Origin: Sorghum bicolor
Taxonomy: Eukaryota > Streptophyta > Magnoliopsida > Poales > Poaceae
Length of the DNA stretch: 64,000 nucleotides
Assembly (NCBI RefSeq): GCF_000003195.3
Contig: NW_018396397.1
Coordinates: forward strand, 665,836-729,835
Direction of reading: 5' to 3'
The position numbers and the translations under genes were made by a program. Shown piece by piece: positions 10,389 through 23,560 of the stretch. Every line of letters begins with the position of its first letter. The first letter of the stretch is position 1. The notes beneath the pieces were generated by a model, which was not told the origin of the DNA, did no database searches, and was given only the letters and a program-made list of their open reading frames with translations.

Positions 10389-13300
10389 AGAAGTGGTGGC
10401 CAGCCTTGGCTGGTGCTGAGCACCCTTGGGACTTAGTGTCCATGCTTGGGGAGTGCTAGGAAAGCCTCTAACTCATTAGTGCTTGCAAGAGTGCGAATCA
10501 ATAGCGAGTGAGTGATTCTAGTGCGTTGCATTGAGAGATTGCATCGAGTGGCACTAGGTGTTCGTGTTGCAAGCTGGTGGTGCTTGTTACTCTTGGAGGT
10601 TGCCACCTCCTAGACGGCTTGATGGCTTGTGACTTCGTCGAAGCACGCAAGGAGATTGTGCGGTGCTCCGAAGAAGAGATTGTGAGGGGTACGGTGCTCA
10701 CCCCGCGGGGATCACGAAGAGCAACTCTAGTTGAGCGAGACGTGAAGAGCGACAAGTGGTCCGGCCCGGTCAAGTGCTAGAGCTTGTGGTAAGCACTCCA
10801 CGTGGGAGAGTGTGACTTGCGGGTCACCACTAGCAAGAGGACCGGTGGCAACCTTGGAGCTTGTCTCAACGAGGACGTAGCTTGGTGGCAACCAAGTGAA
10901 CCTCGGGAGAAAATCATCGTGTCAACATTGTTCTTCCCGTTGGTTTGCAAGTCTCTAACACAAGCTTGTTCTTACATTCATATACTTGTGCTTATGTAGT
11001 TGCTCTTGTAATTAGTTAGCTTGTGTAGCTTGCTAGTTACCTTCTTGCTTGTGTAGCTAGAAGTAGTTCCCCTCGCGTGACTAATTTGGTTTGTGTAACC
11101 TTGTTAGTCACTTTGCTTAGTTTATGTAGCTAAGTAAGTTGCGCTCTCTAATTTGGCATTAGTTGCCTTGTTATTGAGCTTACTAGTGAGCTTAGGCTTT
11201 GTGCGTTTTGCCTCACTAGTTTGTGTAGGAGCTCCCTCAGTTTGCAAAGTACTAGTGGCATAGTTTTGTGTGACCTTGCTCCTAGAATTGGTTAGGTGAG
11301 CTCTAGCTAAGGTACCACCTTGCTTGCTTGTTTAGGATCTTTTCAAGGTGCTAGAGAACTTAGATAGAGGGGTGTAATCTTGGCTAGACCGATAGTTTTA
11401 ATTCCGCATTTGTTTCGCTACCCGGCACGTCCAGTGATCGGGGAAGGTTTACAACCTCCCTGGTATGGGACCGGACGCTTCCTGGTGAGTCCGATGCTAG
11501 CGTCTAGTGCCTAACCCTAGGCACCAAACCCTCCAACGGCTAAAGGACCTCACCGGACGCACTCACAGAGCGTCCGGTGCAGCGTCCGGTGCCTAACCTT
11601 AGGCACCCTAACTTTGTCGAAACGCGACCGTTCCAAATCGAAGTTGGTTCCTCTAGATCTAAGGACTATCTCTGAGCTGTCTAGTGCTAGGTTTACCAAG
11701 TGTGCACCACACCTAAACCTAAAGCCTTGCCTAAGTCAAGCTACTAGCTCAAAGCCCCTCTTAATAGTACGGTCAAAGGAAAACAAAGTCCTAAACTACT
11801 CTAAGTGCCCTTCTTCACCATATGGCACTTAGACCTAGTCTCGTCTTGACGATGTTCATCCATCCTTTGAAAACCGAAATGATTTCCACTATTAAGTAGG
11901 CATGTACGTCCCTGTTCATCGAGTACCTATTACCATGACCTCACTAATGACTTTGCCTTTGCAAAACACACATTAGTCACAGTAATCAAAATTGTCATTA
12001 ATCACCAAAATCATTAGGGGCCTAGATGCTCTTTCACGGTCAGTTTGGAGATAGTGCTGATCCTGATGCAACGTAGGTGCATGGTTTGCATGAAACATAC
12101 CATATGCTTGGAAATCAATTTGGATGCACCCGATGGAACTCCTTGATGATGTGTGTCATATGGAATCTCGCTTCGGTCTATTTGGAGACATTGTTAGTTT
12201 TACTGCAAGATAGGTGCACAGTTTGCACCTAATGCACCATAGTCTAAGAAACCATTTTGGATGCACTTGTTGGTACTCCTAGGTGAAGGGGCTCAACTGG
12301 ATGCTCGGTTCGGTCTGTTTGGAGATAGTGCTAATCTTGATGCAAGATAGGTGCACGGTTTCCATGGAACATACCAAATGCTTGGAAATCAATCTAGACA
12401 CACACGATGGAACTCCTAGATGACATGTGTCATACGAAATCTTGCTTCGGTCTGTTTGGAGACAGTGTTAGTTTCGGTGCAAGATAGGTGCAAGGTTTGC
12501 ACATAATGCAGCATAGGCTAAGAATCCATTTCGGACGGACCCGATGGTACTCCTAGGTAAAAGGCTCAAGTGAAAGCTCAGTTTGGTCTATTTGGAGATA
12601 GTGCTAATCTTGATGCAAGATAGATGCACAGTGTGCACGGAACGTACCATATGCTTAGAAATTAATTTGGACACACCAGATAGAACTCCTTGATGACGTG
12701 TGTCATATGGAATCTCGCTTTGGTGTGCTTAGAGACAATATTAGTTTCGGTGCAAGATATGTGCATGATTTGCGCCTAATGCACCAAAGTCTAAGAATCC
12801 ATTTTGAAAGCACCTGTTGGTCCTCCTAGGTGAAGAGGCTCAAGTGGAGGCTCGGTTCGGTCTGTTTAGAGATAATGCTAATCTTGATGCAAGATAGGTG
12901 CACAATTTGCATCGAATATACCATATGCTCAGAAATCAATTTGGACGCACTAGATGGAACTCCTAGATGACATGTGTCATATGGAATCTCACTTCGGTCT
13001 GTTTAGAGATAGTGTTAGTTTCGGTGCAAGATAGGTGCACGGTTTGCACCTAATGCACCGTAGGATAAGAAACCATTTTGGTGGCACCCGATGGTACTCC
13101 TAGGTCAAGGGGCTCAAGTGAAAGCTCGGTTTGGTCTGTTTAGAGATAGTGCTAATCTTCATGCAAGATAGATTCACGGTTTACATGGAACATACCATAG
13201 CTCATAAATCAATTAAGACGCACCTGATATAACTCCTTGATGATGTGTGTCATATGGAATCTTGCTTCGGTTCATTTAGAGACAGTGTTAGTTTTGGTAG

Positions 13301-16300
13301 AAGATATGTGCACGGTTTACGCCTAATGCTCCATAGGCTAAAAAACCATTTTAGACGCACCAAATGGTACTGTAGTTGAAGAGGCTCAAGTGTAGGCTCG
13401 ATTTGGTCTGTTCAGATATAGTGCTAATCTTGATGCAAGATAGTTGCACAGTTTGCATGAAACGTACCATATGTTAAGAAATCAATTTGGACACACCCAA
13501 CGGAACTCCTAGATGACGTGTGTCATATGGAATCTCGCTTCGGTCTGTTTGGTAACAATGTTAGTTTCGGTGCAAGATAGGTGCATGGTTTGTGCCTAAT
13601 GCACCATAGTCTAAGAAACCATTTTTGACGCACCTGTTTGTACTCCTAGATGAAGAGGCTCAAGTGGAAGCTCAGTTCGGTCTGTTTGGAGATAGTGCTA
13701 ATCTTGATGCAAGATAGGTGCACGGTTTGCGTGGAACATATCATATGCTTGGAAATCAATTTGGATGCACCCGATGGAACTCCTTGATGACGTGTGTCAT
13801 ATGGAATCTCGCTTTGGTCTGTTTAGAAATAGTGTTAGTTACGGTGCAAGATATGTGCATGGTTTGCGCCTAATGCACCATAGTCTAAGAAACCATTTTG
13901 GAAGCACCTATTCATACATCGGTGAAGAGGCTCAAGTGGAAGCTTGGTTTGATATGTTTGGAGATAGTGCTAATCTTGATGCAAGATAGGTGGACGGTTT
14001 GCATGGAACATCCCATATGGTTGGAAATCAATTTGGATGCACCCGATGGAACTCCTTGATAACATCATATGGAATCGTGCTTTGGTTTGTTTAGAAACAG
14101 TGTTAGTTTCGGTGCAAGATTTGTGCATGGTTTGCGCATAATGCACCATACCCTAAGAAACCATTTTGGAAGCACCTGTAGGTACTTTGGTGAAGAGGCT
14201 CAAGTGGAAGCTTGGTTTGATCTGTTTGGAGATAGTGCTAATCTTGATGCAAGATACGTGAAAGCTTTGCATGGAACATACCATATGCTTGGAAATCAAT
14301 TTGGATGCACCCGATGGACCTCCTTGATGACGTGTGTCATATGGAATCTTGCTTGGGTCCATTTGTAGACATTGTAAGTTATAGTGCAAGATAGGTGCAC
14401 AGTTTGCATCTAATGCACCATAGTCTAAAAAACCATTTTGGACGCTCTTGTTGGTACTCCTAGGTGAAGGGGCTCAAGTGGATGCTCGGTTCGGTCTGTT
14501 TGGAGATAGTGCTAATCTTGATGCAAGATAGGTTCACGGTTTGCATGGAACATACCAACTGCTTGGAAATCAATCTAGACGCACGCAATGGAACTCCTAG
14601 ATGATGTGTGTCATACGAAATCCTGCTTTGGTCTGTTTGGAAACAGTGTTAGTTTCGGTGCAAGATAGGTGCAAGGTTTGCACATAATGCAGCATAGGCT
14701 AAGAAACCATTTTGGACTCACCCGATGGTACTCCTAGATAAAAGGCTCAAGTGAAAGCTCGGTTTGGTCTATTTGGAGATAGTGCTAATCTTGACGCAAG
14801 ATAGATGCACGGTCCGCATGGAACGTACCAAATGCTTAGAAATTAATTTGGACACACTCGATAGAACTCCTTGATGATGTGTGTCATATGGAATCTTGCA
14901 TTGGTGTGCTTAGAGACAGTATTAGTTTCGGTGCAAGATATGTGCACGGTTTGCGCCTAATGCTCCAAAGTTTAAGAAACCATTTTGGAAGCACCTGTTG
15001 GTACTCCTAGGTGAAGAGTCTCAAGTGGAGGCTTGGTTCGGTCTGTTTAGAGATATTGCTAATCTTGATGCAAGAAAGGTGTACGATTTGCATGGAACAT
15101 ACCATATGCTTAGAAATCAATTTGGACCCACCAGATGGAACTCCTAGATGTCATGTGTCATATGCAATCTCACTTCGGTCCGTTTAGAGACAGTGTTAGT
15201 TTCAGTGCAAGATAGGTGCACGGTTTGCACCTAATGCACCATAGGATAAGAAACCATTTTGGACGTACCCGATGGTACTCCTAGGTCAAGGGGCTCAAGT
15301 GAAAGCTCGGTTCGGTGTGTTTGGAGATAGTGCTAATCTTGATGCAAGATAGATGCACGGTTTGCATGGAACATACGATATGCTCAGAAATCAATTAGGA
15401 CACACCTGATATAACTCCTTGATGATGTGTGTCATATGGAATCTTGCTTCGGTTCGTTTAGAGACAATGTTAGTTTCAGTGCAAGATAGATGCATAGTTT
15501 GTGCCTAATGCACCATAGGCTAAGAAACCATTTTAGACGCACCCGATGGTACTCGTAGTTGAAGAGGCTCAAGTGGAGGCTCAATTTGGTCTGTTCAGAT
15601 ATAGTACTAATCTTGATGCAAGATACTTGCACAGTTTGCATGGAACATACCATATGTTAAGAAATCAATTTGGACGCACCCAATGGAACTCCTAGATGAC
15701 GTGTGTCATATGGAATTTTGCTTCGGTCCGTTTGTAGACATTGTAAGTTTTAGTGCAAGATAGGTGCACAGTTTGCGCCTAATGCACCGTAGTCTAAGAA
15801 ACCATTTTGGACGCACTATTTGGTACTCCTGGGTGAAGACGCTCAAGTGGAAGCTTAGTTCGGTCAGTTTGGAGATAGTGCTAATCCTTATGCAAGGTAG
15901 GTGCATGGTTTGCATGGAACATACCATATGCTTGGAAATCAATTTGGATGCACCCGAAGGAACTCCATGATGACGTGTGTCATATGTAATCTCGCTTCGG
16001 TCCATTTGGAGACATTGTTAGTTTCGGTGCAACATAGGTGCACAGTTTGCACCTACTGCACCATAGTCTAAGAAACCATTTTGGACGCACTTGTTGGTAC
16101 TCCTAGGTGAAGGGGCTGAAGTGGATGCTCGGTTCTGTCTGTTTGGAGATAGTGCTAATCTTAATGCTAGATAGGTGCACGGTTTGCATGGAACATACCA
16201 AATACTTGGAAATCAATCTAGACGCACATGATGGAACTCCTAGATGACGTGTATCTTACGAAATCTTGCTTCGGTCTGTTCGGAGACAGTGTTAGTTTTG

Positions 16301-16803
16301 GTGCAAGATAGGTGCAAGGTTTGCACATAATGCAGCATAGGCTAAGAAACCATTTTGGACACACCCGATGGACTCCTAGGTAAAAGGCTCAAGTGAAAGC
16401 TCGGTTTGGTCTATTTGGAGATAGTGCTAATCTTGATGCAAGATAGATGCACGGTCCGCATGGAACGTACCAAATGCTCAGAAATCAATTTGGACGCAGC
16501 AGATGGAACTCCTAGATGACATGTGTCATATGGAATCTCACTTCGGTCCGTTTAGAAACTGTTAGTTTTGGTGCAAGATTGGTGCATAGTTTGCACCTAC
16601 TGCACCATAGGATAAGAAACCATTTTGGACGCATCCGATGCTCGGTTCGGTCTGTTTGGAGATAGTGCTAATCTTGATGCAAAATAGATGCTTTGTTTGC
16701 ATAGAACATACGATATGCTTAGAAATCAATTAGGATGCACCTGATATAACTCTTTGATGATGTGTGTCATATGGAATCTTGCTTTTGTTTGTTTAGAGCC
16801 AAT

Positions 16804-17046
16804 GGCCTTGTTTAGTTCCGAAAAGTGAAAAGTTTTCGGTACTGTAGCACTTTCGTTTGTTTATGACAAATATTATCTAATTATGGACTAACTAGGATCA
16901 AAAGATTCGTCTCGTGATTTACAGCTAAACTGTGTAATTAGTTTTTGTTTTTGGCTATATTTAATGCTTCATGTATGTGCCGAAAGATTCGATGTGACGG
17001 GGAATCTTGAAAAATTTTTGGTTTTCAAGGTGAACTAAACAAGGCC
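16804..17046. mobile_element. MITE (about 243 bp) inserted in the satellite
   Basis: Terminal inverted repeats GGCCTTGTTTAGTTCC at the left and a matching AACTAAACAAGGCC at the right, with internal words common to a very abundant grass MITE family (GATTCGTCTCGTGATTTACAG). Flanks read CAATG before and ATGTTAG after, so the target duplicate is ATG (or AT, depending on where the end is placed). A 3-bp duplicate suggests a PIF/Harbinger-type (Tourist-like) origin, though the usual TAA/TTA target is not seen. No coding capacity. Confidence 0.85.
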
Positions 17047-18236
17047 ATGTTAGTTTTGGTAGAAGATATGTGCACAGCTTATGCCTAATGCACCATAGGC
17101 TGAGAAACCATTTTAGACGCACCCGATGGTGTAGTTGAAGAGGCTCAAGTGGAGGCTCGATCTGGTCTATTCGGATATAGTGCTAATCTTGATGCAAGAT
17201 AGTTGCACAGTTTGCATGGAACATACCATATGTTAAGAAATCAATTTAGACGCACCCAATGGAAACCCTAGATGCCGTGTGTCGTATGGAATCTCGCTTC
17301 GGTCTGTTTGGAGACAATGTTAGTTTCGGTGCAAGATAGGTGCATAGTTTGTGCCTAATGCACCATAGCCTAAGAAACCATTTTTGACGCACCGGTTTGT
17401 ACTCCTAGATGAAGAGGCTCAAGTGGAAGCTCGGTTCGGTCTGTTTGGAGATAGTGCTAATCTTAATGCAAGATAGGTGCACGGTTTGCAAGGAAGATAC
17501 CATATGCTTGGAAATCAATTTGGATGCACCCGTTGGAACTCCTTGATGACGTGTGTCATATGGAATCTCGCTTTTGTCTGTTTAGAAACAGTGTTAGTTT
17601 GCGGTGCAAGATAGGTGCATGGTTTGCGCCTAATGCAACATAGTCTAAGAAACTATTTTGGATGCACCTGTTGGTACTTCGATGAAGAGGCTCAAGTGGA
17701 AGGTCAGTTTGATCTATTTGGAGATAGTGCTAATCTTGACGCAAGATAGGTGCATGATTTGCAAGGAACATACCATATGCTTAGAAATCAATTTGGACGC
17801 ATCCGACGGAACTCCCAGATGACATGTGTCATATGGAATCTTGCTTCAGTCCATTTATAGACATTGTAAGTTTTAGTGCAAGATAGGTGCACAGTTTACG
17901 CCTAATGCACCATAGTCTAAGAAACCATTTTGGACGCACTATTTGGTACTCCTGGGTGAAGAGGCTCAAGTGCAAGCTTGGTTCGGTCAGTTTGGAGATA
18001 GTGTTAATCCTTATTCAAGGTAGGTGCATGGTTTGCATGGAACATACAATATGCTTGGAAATCAGTTTGGATGCACCCGGTGGAACTCCTTGATGACGTG
18101 TGTCATATGGAATCTCGCGTCGGTCCATTTGGAGACATTGTTAGTTTCAGTGCAAGATAGGTGCACAATTTGCACATAATGCACCATAGTCTAAGAAACC
18201 ATTTGGACGCACTTGTTGGTACTCCTAGATGAAGGG

Positions 18237-20424
18237 GCTCAAGTGGATGCTCAGTTTTGTCTATATGGAGATAGTGCTAATCTTGATGCAAGATAGATGC
18301 ACGGTTTACATGGAACATACCAAATGCTTCGAAATCAATCTAGACGCACATGATGTAACTCCTAGATGACGTGTGTCATACAAAATCATGCTTCGGTCTG
18401 TTTGGAGATATTGTTAGTTTCGGTGCAAGATAGGTGCAAGGTTTGCACATAATGCAGCATAGGCTAAGAAACCATTTTGGACACACCCGATGGACTCCTA
18501 GGTAAAAGGCTCAAGGGAAAGCTCGGTTTGGTCTATTTGGAGATAGTGCTAATCTTGATGCAAGATAGATGCACGGTCTACATGAAACGTACCATATGGT
18601 TAGAAATTAATTTGGGCACACCCGATAGAACTCCTTGATGATGTGTGTCATATGGAATCTCGCATAGGTGTGCTTAGAGACAGTATTAGTTTCGGTGCAA
18701 GATATGTGCACGGTTTGCGCCTAATGCACCAAAGTCTAAGAAACCATTACGGAGACACCTGTTGGTACTCCTAGGTGAAGAGGCTCAAGTGGAGGCTCGG
18801 TTCGGTATGTTTAGAGATAGTGCTAATCTTGATGCAAGATAGGTGCACGATTTGCATGGAACATACCATATCCTCAGAAATAAATTTGGACGCACTAGAT
18901 GGAACTCCTAGATGACATGTGTCATATGGAATCTCACTTCGGTCCATTTAGAGACAGTGTTAGTTTCGATGCAAGATAGGTGCATGGTTTGCCCCTAATG
19001 CACCATAGGATAACAAACCATTTTGGACGCACCCGATGGTACTCCTAGGTCAAGGGGCTCAAGTGAAACCTCGGTTTGGTATGTTTGGAGATAGTGCTAA
19101 TCTAGATGCAAGATAGATGCACGGTTTGCATGGAACATATGATATGCTCAGAAATCAATTAGGACGCACCTGATATAACTCCTTGATGATGTGTGTCACA
19201 TGGAATCTTGCTTCGGTTCGTTTAGAGACAGTGTTAGTTCTGGTAGAAGATATGTGCACGGTTTACGCCAAATATACCATAGGCGAAGAAACCATTTTAG
19301 ACGCACCCGATGGTACTTGCATTTGAAGAGGCTCAAGTGGAGGCTCGATTTGGTCTGTTCGGATATAGTGCTAATCTTGATGCAAGATAGTTGCACAGTT
19401 TGCATGGAACATACCATATGCTTAGAAATCAATTTGGACGCACCCAATGGAAGGCCTAGATGGAGTGTGTCGTATGGAATCTTGCTTCGGTCTGTTTGGA
19501 GACAATGTTAGTTTCGGGGGAAGATAGGTCCATAGTTTGTGAATAATGCACCATAGTCTAAGAAACCATTTTTGACGCACCTGTTTGTACTCCTAGATGA
19601 AGAGGCTCAAGTGGAAGCTCGGTTCGGTCTGTTAGGAGATGGTGCTAATCTTGATGCAAGATAGGTGCACGGTTTGCATGGAAAATACCATATGGTTGGA
19701 AATCAATTTGGATGCACCCGATGGAACTCCTTGATGACGTGTGTCATATGGAATCTTGCTTTGGTCAGTTTAGAAACAGTGTTAGTCTCGGTGCAAGATA
19801 GGTGCATGGTTTGCGCCTAATGCACCATAGTCTAAGAAACCATTTTGGATGCACCTGTTGGTACTTCGGTGAAGAGGCTCAAGTGGAAGCTCGGTTTGAT
19901 CTGTTTGGAGATAGTGCTAATCTTGACGCAAGATAGGTGCATGATTTGCAAGAAACATACCATATGCTTAGAAATCAATTTTGACGCACCCGATGGAACT
20001 CCTAGATGACGTGTGTCATATGGAATCTTGCTTCGGTCCATTTGTAGACATTGTATGTTTTAGTGCAAGATACGTGCACAGTTTGCGCCTAATGGACCAT
20101 TGTCAAAGAAACCATTTTGGACGCACTATTTGGTACTCCTGTGTGAAGAGGCTCAAGTGGAAGCTTGGTTCGATCAGTTTGGAGATAATGCTAATCCTTA
20201 TGCACGGTAGGTGCATGGTTTGCATGGAATATACCATATGCTTGGAAGTCAATTTGGATGCACCCGATGGAACTCCATGATGACATGTGTCACATGGAAT
20301 CTCGCTTCGGTCTATTTGGAGACATTGTTAGTTTCGGTGCAAGATAGGTGCACAGTTTGCACCTAATGCACCATAGTCTAAGAAACTATTTTGGACGCAC
20401 TTGTTGGTACTCCTAGGTGGAGGG
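18237..20424 (+). repeat. One complete 2188-bp higher-order repeat unit (8 dimers, 16 monomers)
   Basis: Dimer types in order, with GCTCAAG positions: V1 18237 (GAAGGGG, GGATGC), V2 18509 (AAAAGG, GAAAGC), V3 18783 (GAAGAGG, GGAGGC), V4 19057 (TCAAGGGG), V5 19331 (TTGAAGAGG, followed by GGATATAG), V6 19605 (GATGAAGAGG after TTTGTACTCC), V7 19877 (ACTTCGGTGAAG, TTTGATCTG), V8 20151 (CACTATTTGG upstream, CTTATGCACGG downstream). The next V1 is at 20425. The same order repeats from 20425 to V8 at 22341. Confidence 0.85.
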
Positions 20425-23212
20425 GCTCAAGTGGATGCTCGGTTTTGTCTATTTGTTGATAGTGGTAATCTTGATGCAAGATAGGTGCACGGTTTGCATG
20501 GAACATATCAAATGCTTAGAAATCAATCTGGACGCACATGATGGAACTCCTAGATGACGTGTGTCATACAAAATCTTGCTTCGGTCTGTTTGGAGACAGT
20601 GTTAGTTTTGGTGCAAGATAGGTGCAAGGTTTGCACATAATGCAACATAGGCTAAGAAACCATTTTGGATGCACCCAATGGTACTCCTAGGTAAAAGGCT
20701 CAAGTGAAAGCTTGGTTTGGTCTATTTGGAGATCGTGCTAATCTTGATGCAAGGTAGATGCACGGTCTGCATGGAACGTACCATATGCTTAGAAATTAAT
20801 TTGGACACACCCGATAGAACTCCTTGATGACGTGTGTCATATGGAATCTCGCATTGGTGTGCTTAGAGACAGTATTAGTTTCGGTGCAAGATATGTGCAC
20901 GGTTTGTGCCTAATACACCAAAGTCTAATAAACCATTTTGGAAGCACCTGTTGGTACTCCTAGGTGAAGAGGCTCAAGTGGAGGCTCGGTTCGGTCTGTT
21001 TAGAGATAGTGCTAATCTTGATGCAAGATAGGTGCACGATTTGCATGGAACATACCATATGCTCAGAAATCAATTTGGACGCACCAGATGGAACTCCTAG
21101 ATGACATGTGTCATTTGGAATCTCACTTCGGTCCGTTTAGAGACAGTGTTAGTTTCGATGCAAGATAGGTGCACGGTTTGCACCTAATGCACCATTGGAT
21201 AAAAAATCATTTTGCACGCACCCGATGGTACTCCTAGGTCAAGGGGCTCAAGTGAAAGCTCGGTTTTTGTCTGTTTGGAGATAGTGCTAATCTTGATGCA
21301 AGATAGATGCACAGTTTGCATGGAACATACGATATGCTCAGAAATCAATTAGGACGCACCTGATATATCTCCTTGATGATGTGTGTCATATGGAATCTTG
21401 CTTCGGTTCGTTTAGAGACAATGTTAGTTTTGGTAGCAGATATGTGCACAGTTTACGCCTAATGCACCATAGGCTAAGAAACCATTTTAGATGCACACGA
21501 TGGTACTCGTAGTTGAAGAGGCTCAAGTGGAGGCTCGATTTGGTCTGTTCGGATATAGTGCTAATCTTGATGCAAGATAGTTGCACAGTTTGCATGGAAT
21601 ATACCATATGTTAATAAATCAATTCTGACGCACCCAATGGAACTCCTAGATGACGTGTGTCGTATGGAATCTCGCTTCGGACTGTTTGGAGATAATGTTA
21701 GTTTCGGTGCAAGATAGGTGCATAGTTTGTGCCTAATGCACCATAGTCTAAGAAACCATATTTGACGCACTTGTTTGTACTCCTAGATGAAGAGGCTGAA
21801 GTGGATGCTCGGTTAAGTCTGTTTGGAGATAGTGCTAATCTTGATGCAAGATAGGTGCACAGTTTGCATGGAACATACCGTATGCTTGGAAATCAATTTG
21901 CATGCACCTGATGGAACTCCTTGATGACATGTGTCATATGGAATCTCGCTTTGGTCTGTTTAGAAACAGTGTTAGTTTTGCTGCAAGATATGTGCATGGT
22001 TTGCGCCTAATGCACCATAGTCTAAGAAACCATTTTGGATGCACCTGTTGGTGCTTCGATGAATAGGCTCAAGTGGAATCTCGGTTTGATCTGTTTGGAG
22101 ATAGTGCTAATCTTGATGCAAGATAGGTGCATGATTTGCAAGGAACAGACCATATGCTTAAAAATCAATTTGGACGCACCCGATGGAACTCCTACATGAC
22201 GTGTGTCATATGGAATCTTGCTTCGGTCCATTTGTAGACATTGTATGTTTTAGTGCAAGATAGGTGCACAGTTTGCGCCTAATGCACCATAGTCAAAGAA
22301 ACCATTTTGGACGCACTATTTAATACTCCTGGCTGAAGCGGCTCAAGTGGAAGCTTGGTTCGGTCAGTTTGGAGATAGTGCTAATCCTTATGTAAGGTAG
22401 GTGCATGGTCTGCATGGAACGTACCATATGCTTAGAAATTAATTTGGACACATCCGATAGAACTCCTTGATGATGTGTGTCATGTAGAATCTCGCATTGG
22501 TGTGCTTAGAGACAGTATTAGTTTCGGTGCAAGATATGAGCACGGTTTGCGCCTAAACCACCAAAGTCTAAGAAACCATTTTGGAAGCTCCTGTTGGTAC
22601 TCCTAGGTGAGGAGGCTCAAGTGGAGACTCGGTTCGGTCTGTTTAGAGATAGTGCTAATCTTGATGCAAGATAGGTGCACGATTTGCATGGAACATACCA
22701 TATGCTCAGAAATCAATTTGGACGCACTAGATGGACCTCCTAGATGACATGTGTCATATAGAATCTCACTTCGTCCGTTTAGAGACAATGTTAGTTTTGG
22801 TAGCAGATATGTGCACAGTTTACGCCTAATGCACCATAGGCTAAGAAACCATTTTAGACGCACCCGATGGTACTCGTAGATGAAGAGGCTCAAGTGGAGT
22901 TTCGATTTGGTCTGTTTGGATATAGTGCTAATCTTGATGCAAGATAGTTGCACAGTTTGCATAGAACATACCATATGTTAAAAATCAATTTGGACGCACC
23001 CAATGGAACTCCTAGATGATGTGTGTCGTATGGAATCTCACTTCAATCTGTTTGGAGACAATGTTAGTTTCGGTGCAAGATAGGTGCATAGTTTGTGCCT
23101 AATGCACTATAGTGTAAGAATCCATTTTTGACGCACCAGTTTGTACTCCTAGATGAAGAGGCTCAAGTGGAAGCTCGGTTCGGTCGGTTGCAGATAGTGC
23201 TAATCTCTATGC

Positions 23213-23560
23213 NNNNNNNNNNNNNNNNNNNNNNNNNNNNNNNNNNNNNNNNNNNNNNNNNNNNNNNNNNNNNNNNNNNNNNNNNNNNNNNNNNNNNNNN
23301 NNNNNNNNNNNNNNNNNNNNNNNNNNNNNNNNNNNNNNNNNNNNNNNNNNNNNNNNNNNNNNNNNNNNNNNNNNNNNNNNNNNNNNNNNNNNNNNNNNNN
23401 NNNNNNNNNNNNNNNNNNNNNNNNNNNNNNNNNNNNNNNNNNNNNNNNNNNNNNNNNNNNNNNNNNNNNNNNNNNNNNNNNNNNNNNNNNNNNNNNNNNN
23501 NNNNNNNNNNNNNNNNNNNNNNNNNNNNNNNNNNNNNNNNNNNNNNNNNNNNNNNNNNNN
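23213..23560. other. Assembly gap (348 N)
   Basis: A run of N within the satellite. The orientation of the satellite is plus to the left and minus to the right, so the true join is not visible. Confidence 1.

Larger units (their letters stand above)
9101..12036 (+). repeat. S2 3' LTR (about 2.9 kb), Sirevirus type
   Basis: Starts TGAAACGTCC just after a polypurine tract and ends GATGCTCTTTCA, sharing its ends with the S1 LTR (CTAGATGC-CTTTCA). After 12036 satellite sequence starts without transition, so S2 had inserted into the satellite. A TATA box is at 10382. A CpG-rich block of CACCGGAC/GTCCGGTG words lies at 9993-10330 and a second at about 11460-11592. The several small open frames in it are on both strands, overlap and are not supported as genes. 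Confidence 0.8.
12037..23212 (+). repeat. Andropogoneae centromere-type satellite, 137-bp monomers in 274-bp AB dimers, plus orientation
   Basis: About 40 dimers repeat head to tail. Spacing of the shared word GCTCAAG is 272-275 bp almost throughout (for example 12291, 12564, 12838, 13112). Each dimer has an A half (starting GGAGATAGTGCTAATC) and a B half (starting GGAGACAGTGTTAG); the halves share GCAAGATAGGTGCACGG and both end in CGGTCTGTTT-like sequence, showing a 137-bp ancestor. Eight B-half types recur in order (see higher-order unit). The monomer size and dimer habit match CEN38/pSau3A10 of sorghum and SCEN of sugarcane as I recall them. Small open frames within the array recur because of the repeat and are not genes. 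Confidence 0.9.

Noticed and set aside
12037..23212. CENP-B-box-like motif in the satellite
   Set aside because: I looked for a TTCG-N4-A-N2-CGGG pattern in the monomer and did not find a convincing match.
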